From Pantoea sp. SOD02 (lineage in GTDB: Bacteria > Pseudomonadota > Gammaproteobacteria > Enterobacterales > Enterobacteriaceae): a stretch of DNA of 64,000 nucleotides. Both the position numbers and the translations under genes were made by a program. The stretch spans positions 3,162,001-3,226,000 of the forward strand of contig NZ_CP102604.1 of assembly GCF_024707505.1 (NCBI RefSeq), written 5' to 3'. The notes under the pieces are model-generated. The model saw only the letters and a program-made list of their open reading frames with translations, searched no databases and was not told the origin of the DNA. Below are positions 7,809 through 16,349 of the stretch, piece by piece (within the stretch, counting starts at the first letter, position 1; every line of letters begins with the position of its first letter).

Positions 7809-9170
7809 TTAGCGACCAGGGAATCCAGGCGGCATCATACCTTTCATGCCACGCATCATTTTGGCCATGCCGCCTTTCTTCATTTTCTTCATCATGCGCT
7901 GCATATCATCGAACTGTTTCAGCAGTCGGTTGACGTCCTGCACCTGCATGCCTGAGCCCAGCGCAATACGACGTTTGCGCGAACCCTTGATAATTTCTGG
8001 CTTTTCACGCTCTTTACGCGTCATCGAATTAATGATGGCTTCCATGCGAACCAGCACTTTGTCATCCATCTGCGATTTCACGTTGTCAGGCAGTTGTCCC
8101 ATGCCCGGCAGTTTACCCATCAGGCTCGCCATGCCGCCCATGTTGCGCATCTGCTTCAACTGCTCAAGGAAGTCATTGAGATCAAAACCGTCGCCGGTTT
8201 TCAGTTTCTTCGCCAGTTTCTCCGCCTGATCGCGGTCAACTTTGCTCTCGATATCTTCGATCAGCGACAGAACATCGCCCATGCCAAGAATGCGCGACGC
8301 GATACGCTCTGGATAGAAAGCTTCCAGCGCTTCGGTCTTCTCGCCCATCCCCATAAATTTGATTGGCTTGCCGGTAATGTGACGAATCGACAGCGCCGCA
8401 CCACCGCGCGCATCACCATCGACTTTCGTCAGGATCACACCGGTCAGCGGCAGCGCTTCGTTGAAGGCTTTCGCAGTGTTGGCTGCATCCTGACCGGTCA
8501 TGGCATCGACCACAAACAGGGTTTCTACCGGATTGATCGCGGCGTGTACCTGTTTGATTTCGTCCATCATCGCTTCATCGACGTGTAAACGACCGGCGGT
8601 ATCCACCAGCAGCACATCGTAGAATTGCACTTTGGCTTGTTTCAGCGCGTTCTGAACAATGTCGACCGGCTTTTGGCTCAGATCGGACGGACAGAAATCC
8701 ACGCCGACCTGCTCAGCCAGGGTTTCCAGCTGTTTGATCGCCGCAGGGCGATAAACGTCAGCAGAAACCACCAACACTTTCTTCTTGTGCTTCTCGCGCA
8801 AGAATTTACCCAGTTTTGCCACGCTGGTAGTTTTACCGGCACCTTGCAAACCTGCCATCAGCACTACGGCTGGCGGCTGAGCATTCAAATTGAGCGCATT
8901 ATTTTCAGCGCCCATCGCCGCAACCAGTTCGTTGCGCACGATTTTGATGAACTCCTGGCCTGGCGTCAGGCTTTTGTTCACATCGTGGCCAACGGCGGCC
9001 TCTTTGACGCGATTAATAAATTCACGCACCACCGGCAGCGCAACGTCGGCTTCCAGCAGCGCCATGCGAACTTCACGCAGCGTGTCTTTGATGTTGTCTT
9101 CGGTCAGCCTTCCGCGGCCGCTGATATTGCGCAGGGTTTGCGACAAACGATCGGTTAAATTATCAAACAT
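7809..9170 (-). CDS. ffh: Signal recognition particle protein Ffh (SRP54)
   Basis: Ffh pairs with 4.5S RNA and targets ribosomes making inner-membrane proteins to FtsY. The 453-residue protein shows the N domain and the G domain with P-loop GLQGAGKTT (about 104-112), DTAGR and TKVDGDARGG. A methionine-rich M domain ends MMRGMKGMMPPGFPGR. Length equals E. coli Ffh. It is transcribed in the same direction as the ribosomal operon, from which it is separated by a strong hairpin. Confidence 0.98.
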   Translation of the reverse strand: MFDNLTDRLSQTLRNISGRGRLTEDNIKDTLREVRMALLEADVALPVVREFINRVKEAAVGHDVNKSLTPGQEFIKIVRNELVAAMGAENNALNLNAQPPAVVLMAGLQGAGKTTSVAKLGKFLREKHKKKVLVVSADVYRPAAIKQLETLAEQVGVDFCPSDLSQKPVDIVQNALKQAKVQFYDVLLVDTAGRLHVDEAMMDEIKQVHAAINPVETLFVVDAMTGQDAANTAKAFNEALPLTGVILTKVDGDARGGAALSIRHITGKPIKFMGMGEKTEALEAFYPERIASRILGMGDVLSLIEDIESKVDRDQAEKLAKKLKTGDGFDLNDFLEQLKQMRNMGGMASLMGKLPGMGQLPDNVKSQMDDKVLVRMEAIINSMTRKEREKPEIIKGSRKRRIALGSGMQVQDVNRLLKQFDDMQRMMKKMKKGGMAKMMRGMKGMMPPGFPGR

Positions 9171-9337
9171 GCTCTCTCACTTAGAACCGTAGCGAGGCCG
9201 CCATAGGCGACACAATGCGGCGGATTATAACACGAAGACGAAGCGATCTCTGCAATTGACCGTCAGATCGTTTGGAGCCTGCTGCTGCTGGCGCTATACT
9301 GCTTTTTTCCTTATCTGACCGATACCTGAAAGGATCT

Positions 9338-10132
9338 ATGTTCGTTTTCGCGATCGTGGCGCTGTTCGCCTACTCCCTCAGCCTTGCATTGATCATTCCC
9401 AGCCTGCTTAAACGCAACGGTGGCTGGCGTCGTTTTGCTGTGCTTTCTGCCTGCGTGGCGCTGATTGCGCACGCCGTTGCCCTGCAGCAGCGCATTTTTG
9501 CTGTTGATAACGGGCAAAACCTCAGCCTGCTCAATATCGGCTCGCTGGTTAGCCTGCTGATCTGCGCCATCATGACGATTGTCGCCTCGCGTAATCGTGG
9601 TTGGCTGCTGCTACCCATTGTTTACAGCTTTGCGTTGATAAATCTGGCCTTTGCCACCTTTGTGCCGAATGCATTTATTACGCATCTGGAAACCACACCA
9701 GGCATGATGGTGCACATCGGCCTGTCGCTGTTTGCCTATGCCACGCTGATCATTGCGGCACTGTATGCGCTGCAGCTGGCGTGGATCGATTACCAGTTGA
9801 AAAATAAGAAACTGGCTTTCACTCAGGATATGCCGCCGCTGCTCAGCATTGAGCGCAAAATGTTCCACATTACGCAGATTGGTGTCGTGCTGTTGACGCT
9901 GGTGCTGTGCACCGGTTTGCTCTTCATGCATAACCTGTTTAGCGCTGAGAATGTGGATAAAGCGGTTCTCTCCATCATTGCCTGGTTTGTCTACATCGTT
10001 CTGCTTTGGGGACACTATCGTGAAGGCTGGCGCGGACGCCGCGTCGTGTGGTTTAACTGTGGCGGCGCATTGCTGCTAACCATGGCCTATTTCGGCAGCC
10101 GCGTTCTTCAGCACCTGCTCACCTCTCACTAA
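9338..10132 (+). CDS. ypjD: Inner membrane protein YpjD, cytochrome c assembly family
   Basis: The 264-residue product is an integral membrane protein with about eight hydrophobic segments. It starts MFVFAIVALFAYSLSLALIIP and carries the CcmC/CcsA-like cytochrome c assembly (haem-handling) signature with conserved membrane histidines. Its function in Enterobacterales is not firmly established; it is consistently coupled with corB and has been called CorE in that context. The ATG at 9338 follows AAAGGA. An upstream extension would lack a membrane-protein start and is rejected. corB begins 7 bases after its stop, so they are co-transcribed. Confidence 0.9.
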   Translation: MFVFAIVALFAYSLSLALIIPSLLKRNGGWRRFAVLSACVALIAHAVALQQRIFAVDNGQNLSLLNIGSLVSLLICAIMTIVASRNRGWLLLPIVYSFALINLAFATFVPNAFITHLETTPGMMVHIGLSLFAYATLIIAALYALQLAWIDYQLKNKKLAFTQDMPPLLSIERKMFHITQIGVVLLTLVLCTGLLFMHNLFSAENVDKAVLSIIAWFVYIVLLWGHYREGWRGRRVVWFNCGGALLLTMAYFGSRVLQHLLTSH

Positions 10133-10139
10133 GGATTTT

Positions 10140-11429
10140 GTGTTGGAACACGTTTCAACCACCACGCTGATCATTACGCTGGTCATCATGGTGCTGGTCT
10201 CTGCGTATTTCTCCGGTTCAGAGACCGGCATGATGACGCTCAATCGTTACAAACTGCGCCATAAAGCCAAAAGCGGTAATCGCGGCGCGCGTCGGGTGGA
10301 AAAACTTCTGCGTCGTCCCGATCGCCTGATCAGCCTGGTTTTAATCGGCAACAACCTCGTTAATATCCTCGCCTCCGCTCTTGGCACCATTGTCGGTATG
10401 CGCCTGTATGGCGATGCCGGCGTGGCGATTGCTACCGGTATTCTGACTTTTGTGGTGCTGGTATTTGCTGAAGTGCTGCCGAAAACGGTCGCAGCGCTCT
10501 ATCCAGAAAAAGTCGCCTATCCCAGCAGCGTTTTACTGGCTCCGCTGCAGTATGTGATGTTGCCGCTGGTGTGGCTGCTGAATACCATCACCCGCATTTT
10601 GATGCGCATGGTGGGCATTAAAACCGACGGTTCCATCAACTCGGCGTTAAGCAAAGAAGAGTTGCGCACCATCGTGCATGAGTCACGTTCACTGATGTCG
10701 CGCCGTAATCAGGACATGCTGCTGTCAGTGCTCGATCTGGAGAAAGTCAGCGTGGATGACATCATGGTGCCGCGCAATGAAATCGTCGGCATCAACGTCA
10801 ATGATGACTGGAAATCCATTGAGCGCCAGCTAAGTCATTCGCCGCATGGACGCATCGTCCTGTTCCGCGATTCGCTGGACGATTGCGTTGGTATGCTGCG
10901 CGTGCGGGAAGCCTGGCGCATGATGACCGAGAAGAAAGAGTTCAACAAAGATCGCCTGCTGCGTGCTGCTGATGAAATTTACTATGTACCGGAAGGCACC
11001 CCGCTTAACGTGCAGCTGGTTAAATTTCAGCGTAATAAAAAGAAAGTCGGCATGGTGGTTGATGAATATGGCGATGTTAAAGGCTTAGTGACGATCGAAG
11101 ATATTCTGGAAGAGATCGTCGGCGATTTCACCACCTCAATGTCGCCATCGCTGGCCGAAGAAGTGATGCCGCAAAACGATGGTTCGGTATTGATTGAAGG
11201 CAGCGCCAATGTGCGTGAAATCAACAAAGCCTTCAACTGGACGCTGCCGGAAGAGGATGCGCGCACCATTAACGGCATGCTGCTGGAAGCACTGGAAGAG
11301 ATTCCGCTGGTTGATACCCGCGTTACCCTTGGTGCCTACGATATCGATATCCTCGATGTGCAGGACAACATGGTGAAGCAGGTGCGCATCACGCCGCACC
11401 ACGCACTGAAATCCTCCATCGGCTCCTGA
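10140..11429 (+). CDS. corB: CorB/CorC-family transporter with DUF21 and CBS domains
   Basis: This 429-residue protein (formerly YfjD) belongs to the CNNM/CorB family linked to magnesium/cobalt efflux and resistance. It has a DUF21 transmembrane domain (about 8-195, with VSAYFSGSETGMMTLNRY). A CBS pair follows (about 200-330, DIMVPRNEI and VDEYGDVKGLVTIEDILEEIVGDF), then a C-terminal CorC_HlyC domain. GTG at 10140 or the next codon TTG at 10143 is the start; the latter matches the E. coli N-terminus MEHIS. AAGGA lies just upstream, and the gene follows ypjD by 7 bases. Confidence 0.93.
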   Translation: MLEHVSTTTLIITLVIMVLVSAYFSGSETGMMTLNRYKLRHKAKSGNRGARRVEKLLRRPDRLISLVLIGNNLVNILASALGTIVGMRLYGDAGVAIATGILTFVVLVFAEVLPKTVAALYPEKVAYPSSVLLAPLQYVMLPLVWLLNTITRILMRMVGIKTDGSINSALSKEELRTIVHESRSLMSRRNQDMLLSVLDLEKVSVDDIMVPRNEIVGINVNDDWKSIERQLSHSPHGRIVLFRDSLDDCVGMLRVREAWRMMTEKKEFNKDRLLRAADEIYYVPEGTPLNVQLVKFQRNKKKVGMVVDEYGDVKGLVTIEDILEEIVGDFTTSMSPSLAEEVMPQNDGSVLIEGSANVREINKAFNWTLPEEDARTINGMLLEALEEIPLVDTRVTLGAYDIDILDVQDNMVKQVRITPHHALKSSIGS

Positions 11430-11440
11430 AGCCTGCAAAC

Positions 11441-11468
11441 AAAAACGCCGCGATAATCGCGGCGTTTT
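11441..11468. terminator. Bidirectional terminator between corB and luxS
   Basis: AACGCCGCGA and TCGCGGCGTT form a 10-bp stem around TAA, flanked by AAAA and TTTTT. It lies between convergent corB and luxS and can serve both. Confidence 0.9.
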
Positions 11469-11482
11469 TCATTGTGTCTCAA

Positions 11483-11998
11483 CTAGATGTGCAGCTCTTT
11501 CAGCTTTTCAGCTGGCAGCTTCAAATCTTCATTGCGGTTCACGCCGATGTCGTGAGCCAGCACATTGCGCGCGATCTGCTGCGCTTCATCCAGTGAGTGC
11601 AGTTTGTAGCTGCCGCACTGATATTCGTTCAGCTCTGGAATCTGGCCCTGCTCTTTAACTTTCAGAACATCTTCCATCGCGCCTTTCCAGGCTTTCGCTA
11701 CACGCTGCTCGTCAGGCGTACCAATCAAACTCATGTAGAAGCCAGTACGGCAACCCATCGGAGAGATGTCGACGATTTCAACGCCGTCACCATTCAGGTG
11801 ATTACGCATGAAGCCAGCAAACAGGTGCTCCAGCGTATGAATGCCACGCTCAGTCAGAATTTCAATATTCGGACGGCAAAAACGCAGGTCGAAAACGGTG
11901 ATGGTATCGCCATGCGGAGTTTTCATGGTTTTTGCTACGCGTACAGCCGGTGCGCCCATGATGGTGTGATCAACAGTAAAACTATCCAGTAGTGGCAT
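11483..11998 (-). CDS. luxS: S-ribosylhomocysteine lyase (autoinducer-2 synthesis)
   Basis: LuxS cleaves S-ribosylhomocysteine to homocysteine and DPD, the precursor of autoinducer-2, in the activated methyl cycle. The 171-residue product has the metal site H54-x-x-E57-H58 in [14 protein letters not shown] and the third ligand C128 in EYQCGSY; Cys83 is the catalytic thiol. Length equals E. coli LuxS. The 5' leader of luxS overlaps the oppositely transcribed micA gene, an arrangement conserved from E. coli. Confidence 0.98.
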   Translation of the reverse strand: MPLLDSFTVDHTIMGAPAVRVAKTMKTPHGDTITVFDLRFCRPNIEILTERGIHTLEHLFAGFMRNHLNGDGVEIVDISPMGCRTGFYMSLIGTPDEQRVAKAWKGAMEDVLKVKEQGQIPELNEYQCGSYKLHSLDEAQQIARNVLAHDIGVNRNEDLKLPAEKLKELHI

Positions 11999-12035
11999 AC
12001 GTCACCTCCTGTTTTGAGATTTTTTTTAAAACGAT

Positions 12036-12063
12036 GAAACTTTTCTTTTCGTCCAGCGTCTGA
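12036..12063 (+). promoter_or_regulatory. Sigma-E type promoter of micA
   Basis: TGAAACTTTT with -35 core GAAACTT (12036-12042) and -10 GTCTGA with core TCTGA (12059-12063) are separated by 16 bases and lie 7 bases before the MicA 5' end. This matches the RpoE consensus GGAACTT/GTCTAA and the known envelope-stress control of micA. Confidence 0.8.
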
Positions 12064-12069
12064 ATATAT

Positions 12070-12146
12070 GAAAGACGCGCATTTGTTATCATCATCCCTG
12101 ACAACAGAGATGTTTATTTTGGCCACATTGATGTGGCCATTTTCTT
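12070..12146 (+). ncRNA. micA: MicA small RNA
   Basis: MicA (SraD) is an Hfq-dependent sRNA that represses ompA and other porin mRNAs under sigma-E control. The segment starts GAAAGACGCGCATTTGTTAT and continues with the ATCATCCCTG seed block that is essentially identical to E. coli MicA. It has the middle hairpin region and ends in the terminator GGCCACA-TTGA-TGTGGCC followed by ATTTTCTTTT. It lies between luxS and gshA exactly as in E. coli. The middle region (about 12100-12115) and terminator loop differ from E. coli, while the 5' pairing region is conserved. Confidence 0.95.
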
Positions 12147-12148
12147 TT

Positions 12149-13711
12149 CTAGCCTTCGCGACCCGCGAGGTAACTTTCGAAATCCAGCGTATCGCTCTGT
12201 TCCAGCTTCTCTTGTGCCTGCACCGACTCCAACGCCTGACGACTAAAGTCCTCTTCAGTCAGAATCTCTAACGACTCTTCACACAGCAGATGACGATATT
12301 GCTCTGCCAATGCTACGCCAGCGCCGGTCAAACCGTTTTCTTTGATCGCATGCAGAATGCGCGCCGAATAGGTTAGCTCAGGATCGTCGAAAGATGCCAC
12401 CAGTTGATCGCAAACCTGTTGATATTGCGTGTTGCCGTGATTGCTGTCGAGCACTTCCGCCACGCGACGCAGATCGGCAAACAGCGCTTTACCCACTTCA
12501 ACCAGCGTATGTTCGGTTTCGCTACAACCCACAGCAATGACCTGGCCGGGTTTACGCCCTTCCATCACTACGCGGTTCCAGTTTTTACGCGTACACAGCA
12601 GCTCATCCGCGCTCATTTCCGGCGCGTCAGCCAGCGTACACCAAATCAGGAACAGATCGAGGAAACGCGCCTGATCGGCATCCACGCCAATCGCGGAGAA
12701 TGGGTTGATGTCCAGCGAACGCACTTCAATGTATTCAATCCCGCCGCGCAGCAGCGCATCAGATGGCGCTTCACCTGAACGCGTAACGCGTTTCGGACGA
12801 ATCGGTGCATACAGCTCATTTTCAATCTGCAGCACGTTGGTGTTCAGCTGCAACCAGTTGCCATCGGCATCTTTGGTGCCCATGGCGGCATACTCTTCCG
12901 AAGGCGTTTTGATCGCCGCTTTCAGTGCCGCAACGTAGCCTTCAAGCGAGTTAAAGGTGATGCCCAACCCGCTCTGCGATTTATTGGTGTAACCGAGATC
13001 GCTCAGACGCAGCGAGGTGGCGTGAGGCAGCCACAGCGTGCCTTTGCCGTCAGTTTCAAACGGCAGATTGCTCTCACGTCCTTGCAGGAATGAGGAGCAG
13101 ATCGCTGGCGATGCACCGAACAGATAAGGAATGACCCAGCCAAAACGATAGTAGTTGCGAATCAAACGCAGATAGCCGGCAGAGATGGTCTCTTTGCCAC
13201 TTTCGGCATCTTTCACATCCGCCCACTCCTGCCAAAACGACAGCGGCAGCGAGAAGTTGTAGTGCACGCCAGAGATAATTTGCATCAGCGCGCTATAGCG
13301 ATTCTTCAGCCCCTGACGATACAGCGTTTTCATTTTGCCGATGTTGGAGCTGCCATACTGCGCAAGCTCGATGCTATTAACATCATCAATGAAGCCAGGC
13401 ATGCTGAAAGGCCACAAGCGCTCATCGCCCAATTCACGCGCCACATGGCGGTGAATATCGCGCAGAAACGCCAGTGAACGATCGATGCTCTGATCAACCG
13501 GTGTGATGAACTCCATCAGCGTTTCAGCGAAATCGGTGGTAATCCAATCATGCTTGAGCGCCGAACCGAGTGACTCAGGATGTCCTGTGGTTGCCAGGTG
13601 ACCATCGGGTTTTACGCGTAACGATTCGCGCTCAATACCACGGCCGATACCCTTTAACGCGTCAGGGTGCGCTTCCAGCCAGGAAAGTGCCTTAGATACG
13701 TCCGGGATCAC
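12149..13711 (-). CDS. gshA: Glutamate-cysteine ligase
   Basis: GshA makes gamma-glutamylcysteine, the first and rate-limiting step of glutathione synthesis. The 520-residue product reads [20 protein letters not shown] at the N-terminus and contains [25 protein letters not shown] and [16 protein letters not shown], typical of the gamma-proteobacterial family (518 in E. coli). The start is taken as GTG at 13711, preceded by an ideal GGAGG 6 bases upstream; longer in-frame reads (to 13753 or 13885) would run into yqaA. It follows yqaA closely. Confidence 0.95.
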   Translation of the reverse strand: MIPDVSKALSWLEAHPDALKGIGRGIERESLRVKPDGHLATTGHPESLGSALKHDWITTDFAETLMEFITPVDQSIDRSLAFLRDIHRHVARELGDERLWPFSMPGFIDDVNSIELAQYGSSNIGKMKTLYRQGLKNRYSALMQIISGVHYNFSLPLSFWQEWADVKDAESGKETISAGYLRLIRNYYRFGWVIPYLFGASPAICSSFLQGRESNLPFETDGKGTLWLPHATSLRLSDLGYTNKSQSGLGITFNSLEGYVAALKAAIKTPSEEYAAMGTKDADGNWLQLNTNVLQIENELYAPIRPKRVTRSGEAPSDALLRGGIEYIEVRSLDINPFSAIGVDADQARFLDLFLIWCTLADAPEMSADELLCTRKNWNRVVMEGRKPGQVIAVGCSETEHTLVEVGKALFADLRRVAEVLDSNHGNTQYQQVCDQLVASFDDPELTYSARILHAIKENGLTGAGVALAEQYRHLLCEESLEILTEEDFSRQALESVQAQEKLEQSDTLDFESYLAGREG

Positions 13712-13784
13712 ATTAACCTCCCGCTGTGTGAATAATTTATTTTTGTTCAGCATAATGTTAACCGTAGCCTCGAATCTGTGCGAA

Positions 13785-14213
13785 TCAATGCCACCATTGC
13801 ATTGTTTGTAATGTGGCGGTCGCGATAACGATATAACGCAGCGTTTTACCGATGGCGAGGAACAGCACCGAAGGCAGCCAGGCAAAGCGCAACCAACCTG
13901 CGAGCACGCAGAGTAAGTCGCCCACTACCGGCAGCCAGCTGAAAATCAGTGCTGCAGGTCCCAATCGGTGTAACCACGTCATTGCTGTGTCGTGCCATCG
14001 CCCTTGCCCTTTTGGTGGCATCAGGCGACCAAGAAGAATGTTGGTCAGGCCGCCCAGAGTGTTTCCCACTGATGCAGCCAATAACAATCCATAAACCGAA
14101 CCCTTTTGGGCGATCAGCAGTGCAACCAGCACCGCTTCCGAGCTTCCCGGTAACAGAGTCGCACTCAGGAAGCTGCTGCCGAATAACGATCCATAGGTCA
14201 GAAATTCATTCAC
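13785..14213 (-). CDS. yqaA: YqaA, DedA-like (VTT domain) inner membrane protein
   Basis: This 142-residue membrane protein belongs to the SNARE-associated/VTT (DedA-like) superfamily. Its sequence is mostly hydrophobic, with [14 protein letters not shown] near the N-terminus and the re-entrant-loop like region [18 protein letters not shown]. The biochemical role is unknown; DedA relatives are lipid scramblases or flippases. The start is GTG at 14213, which overlaps the yqaB stop in a 4-base GTGA, so the two are translationally coupled. Length equals E. coli YqaA. Confidence 0.93.
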   Translation of the reverse strand: MNEFLTYGSLFGSSFLSATLLPGSSEAVLVALLIAQKGSVYGLLLAASVGNTLGGLTNILLGRLMPPKGQGRWHDTAMTWLHRLGPAALIFSWLPVVGDLLCVLAGWLRFAWLPSVLFLAIGKTLRYIVIATATLQTMQWWH

Positions 14214-14776
14214 AGTAAACGGACATCAACCACGTCCATGCCTGCTGCTTTGGCAGCTTGTACGCCGAAGTCAGCATCCTCAAACACCACACAGCGCTCG
14301 GGCGCGATGCCCATCAATTCAGCGCAGCGTAAAAAGGTATCCGGCTGCGGTTTATGACGCTGTACGTCATCCGCTCCGACAACCGCATCAAACAGGTGGT
14401 AAACGCCTAGCTCTTCGAGCAGGGCTTTTGCCAGGCTGTGTTCACTGCCGGTGCCCACCGCCATCGGACGGCGACCATGATAGGCTTTGACCACGTCCAT
14501 CAACGGCAGCGGACGCACGTCATCCAGCAACATCGCTTTCAGCGCAGCGGTTTTTTCCGCCGCCAGCAGATGTGGATCGTGCGTTGCATTGTTCTGCTCA
14601 AGAATGAACTGCGCCAGTTGCCAGGTTGGAGCGCCGTTGAAGCCCACCATTTTTTCTTCATCCATGGTGAAACCATAGCGGCCAAGCACCTGTTGCCAGG
14701 CTTTTCGATGTGTCGGCTCAGTATCCAGAATTGTGCCGTCCATATCGAAAATCAGGGCGTCATATTGGTCGTACAT
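14210..14776 (-). CDS. yqaB: Fructose-1-phosphate phosphatase YqaB (HAD family)
   Basis: YqaB is a haloacid dehalogenase-like sugar phosphatase acting on fructose 1-phosphate and related substrates. The 188-residue product starts MYDQYDALIFDMDGTILDTEP with nucleophile D11 and acid/base D13 in DMDGT. It has VGTGSEHS (motif II), KPQPDTF (motif III Lys) and VVFEDADFG (motif IV). The ATG at 14776 gives exactly the E. coli length; the upstream extension is rejected. It is the first gene of yqaB-yqaA. Confidence 0.95.
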   Translation of the reverse strand: MYDQYDALIFDMDGTILDTEPTHRKAWQQVLGRYGFTMDEEKMVGFNGAPTWQLAQFILEQNNATHDPHLLAAEKTAALKAMLLDDVRPLPLMDVVKAYHGRRPMAVGTGSEHSLAKALLEELGVYHLFDAVVGADDVQRHKPQPDTFLRCAELMGIAPERCVVFEDADFGVQAAKAAGMDVVDVRLL

Positions 14777-15017
14777 TGTCACTCCATCGAGCACCACAAA
14801 ATGAGCCATTACTTTAGCGTAATGCGCTCAGGTTGTCGCCAGGCGCGCTTAACCGCAAATGCTTTGAAAGCATTAGTTTTTTTCGTTTTCGGAAAAAGGT
14901 CAGAGTGCAATACCGGGCATAAACGCCGGTTAATTCAGCAATTTTTTTGCAAGTGGGTTTGATTGGCGCAGGATTCAGAAACTGAGAGTCAAAAACAGAA
15001 AGGTAATGAAGAAGAGA

Positions 15018-15094
15018 TGGTGCATCCAGGAGGATTCGAACCTCCGACCGCTCGGTTCGTAGCCGAGTACTCTATCCAGCTGAGCTATGGATGC
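15018..15094 (-). tRNA. tRNA-Arg (ACG), copy 4 of the operon
   Basis: A 77-nt cloverleaf on the minus strand with encoded CCA, anticodon loop CTACGAA (anticodon ACG, modified to ICG in vivo) and T-loop GTTCGAATC. It is identical to the three upstream copies, and the last gene of the serV-arg operon. Confidence 0.97.
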
Positions 15095-15138
15095 ATCGAG
15101 TTACTGCTGAAGTCAATTTTGAGAAGTTTGAAGAGGAA

Positions 15139-15215
15139 TGGTGCATCCAGGAGGATTCGAACCTCCGACCGCTCGGTTCGTAGCCGAGTACTCTATCCAG
15201 CTGAGCTATGGATGC
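15139..15215 (-). tRNA. tRNA-Arg (ACG), copy 3
   Basis: A 77-nt cloverleaf identical in sequence to the other three tRNA-Arg copies, with anticodon ACG and encoded 3' CCA. It is separated from the next copy by 44 nt. Confidence 0.97.
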
Positions 15216-15270
15216 ATTGAGGTTTTCTTACGATGGACTAACTGAAACAACCTGAGGATGATACGAAGAA

Positions 15271-15347
15271 TGGTGCATCCAGGAGGATTCGAACCTCCGA
15301 CCGCTCGGTTCGTAGCCGAGTACTCTATCCAGCTGAGCTATGGATGC
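15271..15347 (-). tRNA. tRNA-Arg (ACG), copy 2
   Basis: A 77-nt cloverleaf identical to the other copies, with anticodon ACG and encoded 3' CCA. A 55-nt spacer separates it from copy 3. Confidence 0.97.
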
Positions 15348-15432
15348 ATCGAGTTAATTCTTGTACAACGCAGGGTGCTAACAACTCACCATGAAAGGAA
15401 CTGCTCGTTCACTCTTACTTCACCATTCCGAA

Positions 15433-15509
15433 TGGTGCATCCAGGAGGATTCGAACCTCCGACCGCTCGGTTCGTAGCCGAGTACTCTATCCAGCTGAGC
15501 TATGGATGC
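15433..15509 (-). tRNA. tRNA-Arg (ACG), copy 1
   Basis: A 77-nt cloverleaf identical to the other copies, with anticodon ACG and encoded 3' CCA. It lies 8 nt downstream of serV, with an 85-nt spacer to copy 2. Confidence 0.97.
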
Positions 15510-15517
15510 ATCGGAAA

Positions 15518-15610
15518 TGGCGGTGAGGCGGGGATTCGAACCCCGGATGCAGCTTTTGACCGCATACTCCCTTAGCAGGGGAGCGCCTTCAGCCTCTCGG
15601 CCACCTCACC
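15518..15610 (-). tRNA. serV: tRNA-Ser (GCT)
   Basis: A 93-nt class II tRNA with a long variable arm, anticodon GCT in the loop CTGCTAA, and encoded CCA. As far as I can recall it is identical to E. coli serV. It is the promoter-proximal gene of the tRNA operon downstream of csrA, as in E. coli (serV-argVYZQ). Confidence 0.97.
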
Positions 15611-15673
15611 TTACGCGTTCTTCCGAACCGTGCTTCTGAACTTGTTTCTGCTCATCGGCACTGCGTGGCGCAC

Positions 15674-15701
15674 ATATTACTTTCCCGGACTTATAAGTCA
15701 A
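15674..15701 (-). promoter_or_regulatory. Promoter of the serV-arg tRNA operon
   Basis: On the minus strand, TTGACT (15701-15696) and TAATAT (15679-15674) are separated by 16 bp. They are followed by the GC-rich discriminator GTGCGCC typical of stringently controlled stable-RNA promoters. It lies about 60 bases upstream of serV. Confidence 0.75.
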
Positions 15702-15871
15702 ACATTTATTTCCAGCCTTTTGTTTGATTGCACAAATGACGCTCAATTCGGATGCTTTAACGACAAAAAGAGTGATTTATCAACAAAGAAACGCTGCTGG
15801 AGAACACAAATGGGCGTTAAAACAATTGAGGAATTGAGAAAGAAAAACGGGAGATGTGCGGGACTGGAGGG

Positions 15872-15906
15872 AAAAACCGGTAGCGCCTCGCTCAAGAGCG
15901 AGGCGC
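15872..15906 (-). terminator. Rho-independent terminator of csrA
   Basis: AGCGCCTCGCTC and GAGCGAGGCGCT form a 12-bp stem with a 2-nt loop just after the csrA stop. On the minus strand it is followed by ACCGGTTTTTC. Confidence 0.8.
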
Positions 15907-15914
15907 TGAATCCG

Positions 15915-16100
15915 TTAGTAACTCGAGGCTTGAGTTTTTTCGGCTTGAATACGCTGATAGATCTCTTCGCGATGAACCGAAACTTCTTTAGGCGCGTTAA
16001 CACCAATGCGGACCTGGTTACCTTTAACACCCAGCACCGTTACAGTCACCTCATCGCCAATCATGAGGGTTTCACCAACTCGACGAGTTAGAATAAGCAT
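15915..16100 (-). CDS. csrA: Carbon storage regulator CsrA
   Basis: CsrA is a small dimeric RNA-binding protein that represses or stabilises mRNAs by binding GGA hairpins. It controls glycogen, motility and biofilm genes and is titrated by CsrB/CsrC RNAs. The 61-residue product is [20 protein letters not shown] ... QASSY, identical in length to E. coli CsrA, with the RNA-binding residues L4, R6 and R44 present. It lies between alaS and the tRNA operon. BarA, encoded at 57.5 kb, sits upstream in the same regulatory cascade. Confidence 0.98.
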   Translation of the reverse strand: MLILTRRVGETLMIGDEVTVTVLGVKGNQVRIGVNAPKEVSVHREEIYQRIQAEKTQASSY

Positions 16101-16293
16101 TCTTTGCTCCTTGAAAGATTAAAAGAGTCGGGCTTGTTCGGTCTCCCGGCCGTATCCATCATATAACGCTGAACAATGCCTATGACAAATACACCATTGT
16201 GCTTCGCCATGCCAATACATTCTGCTGATAGTTAGTTTAGCCGAAATACACTACATCAACCGGACTTTGTCATTACCTGGTGTGCACCGCGTT

Positions 16294-16326
16294 AAAAAAG
16301 CGCCAGAAAACGGGCTTCTGGCGCTT
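16294..16326 (-). terminator. Rho-independent terminator of alaS
   Basis: AAGCGCCAGAA and TTCTGGCGCTT form an 11-bp stem with a 7-nt loop, followed on the minus strand by TTTTTTAAC. It separates alaS from csrA. Confidence 0.9.
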
Positions 16327-16349
16327 ATCACAATGCGAAGTTTTATACG

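Noticed and set aside
13712..13885. N-terminal extension of gshA
   Set aside because: The extension overlaps yqaA coding sequence and has no homology to GshA; the GTG at 13711 has an ideal ribosome site.
14858..14883. AATGCTTTGAAAGCATT palindrome followed by a T-run on the plus strand
   Set aside because: It would terminate plus-strand transcription, but no plus-strand gene lies upstream; the stem is A/T-rich and weak, so it is not reported as a terminator.
15018..15509. Regularly repeated 77-base identical units, superficially like a CRISPR array
   Set aside because: Each unit folds as tRNA-Arg (ACG) with encoded CCA; spacers are of unequal length (44, 55, 85) and there are no cas genes.
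14963..15575. Reading frames encoding repeated [25 protein letters not shown] peptides
   Set aside because: They are translations of the reverse strand of the four identical tRNA-Arg genes, a well-known false-gene artefact.
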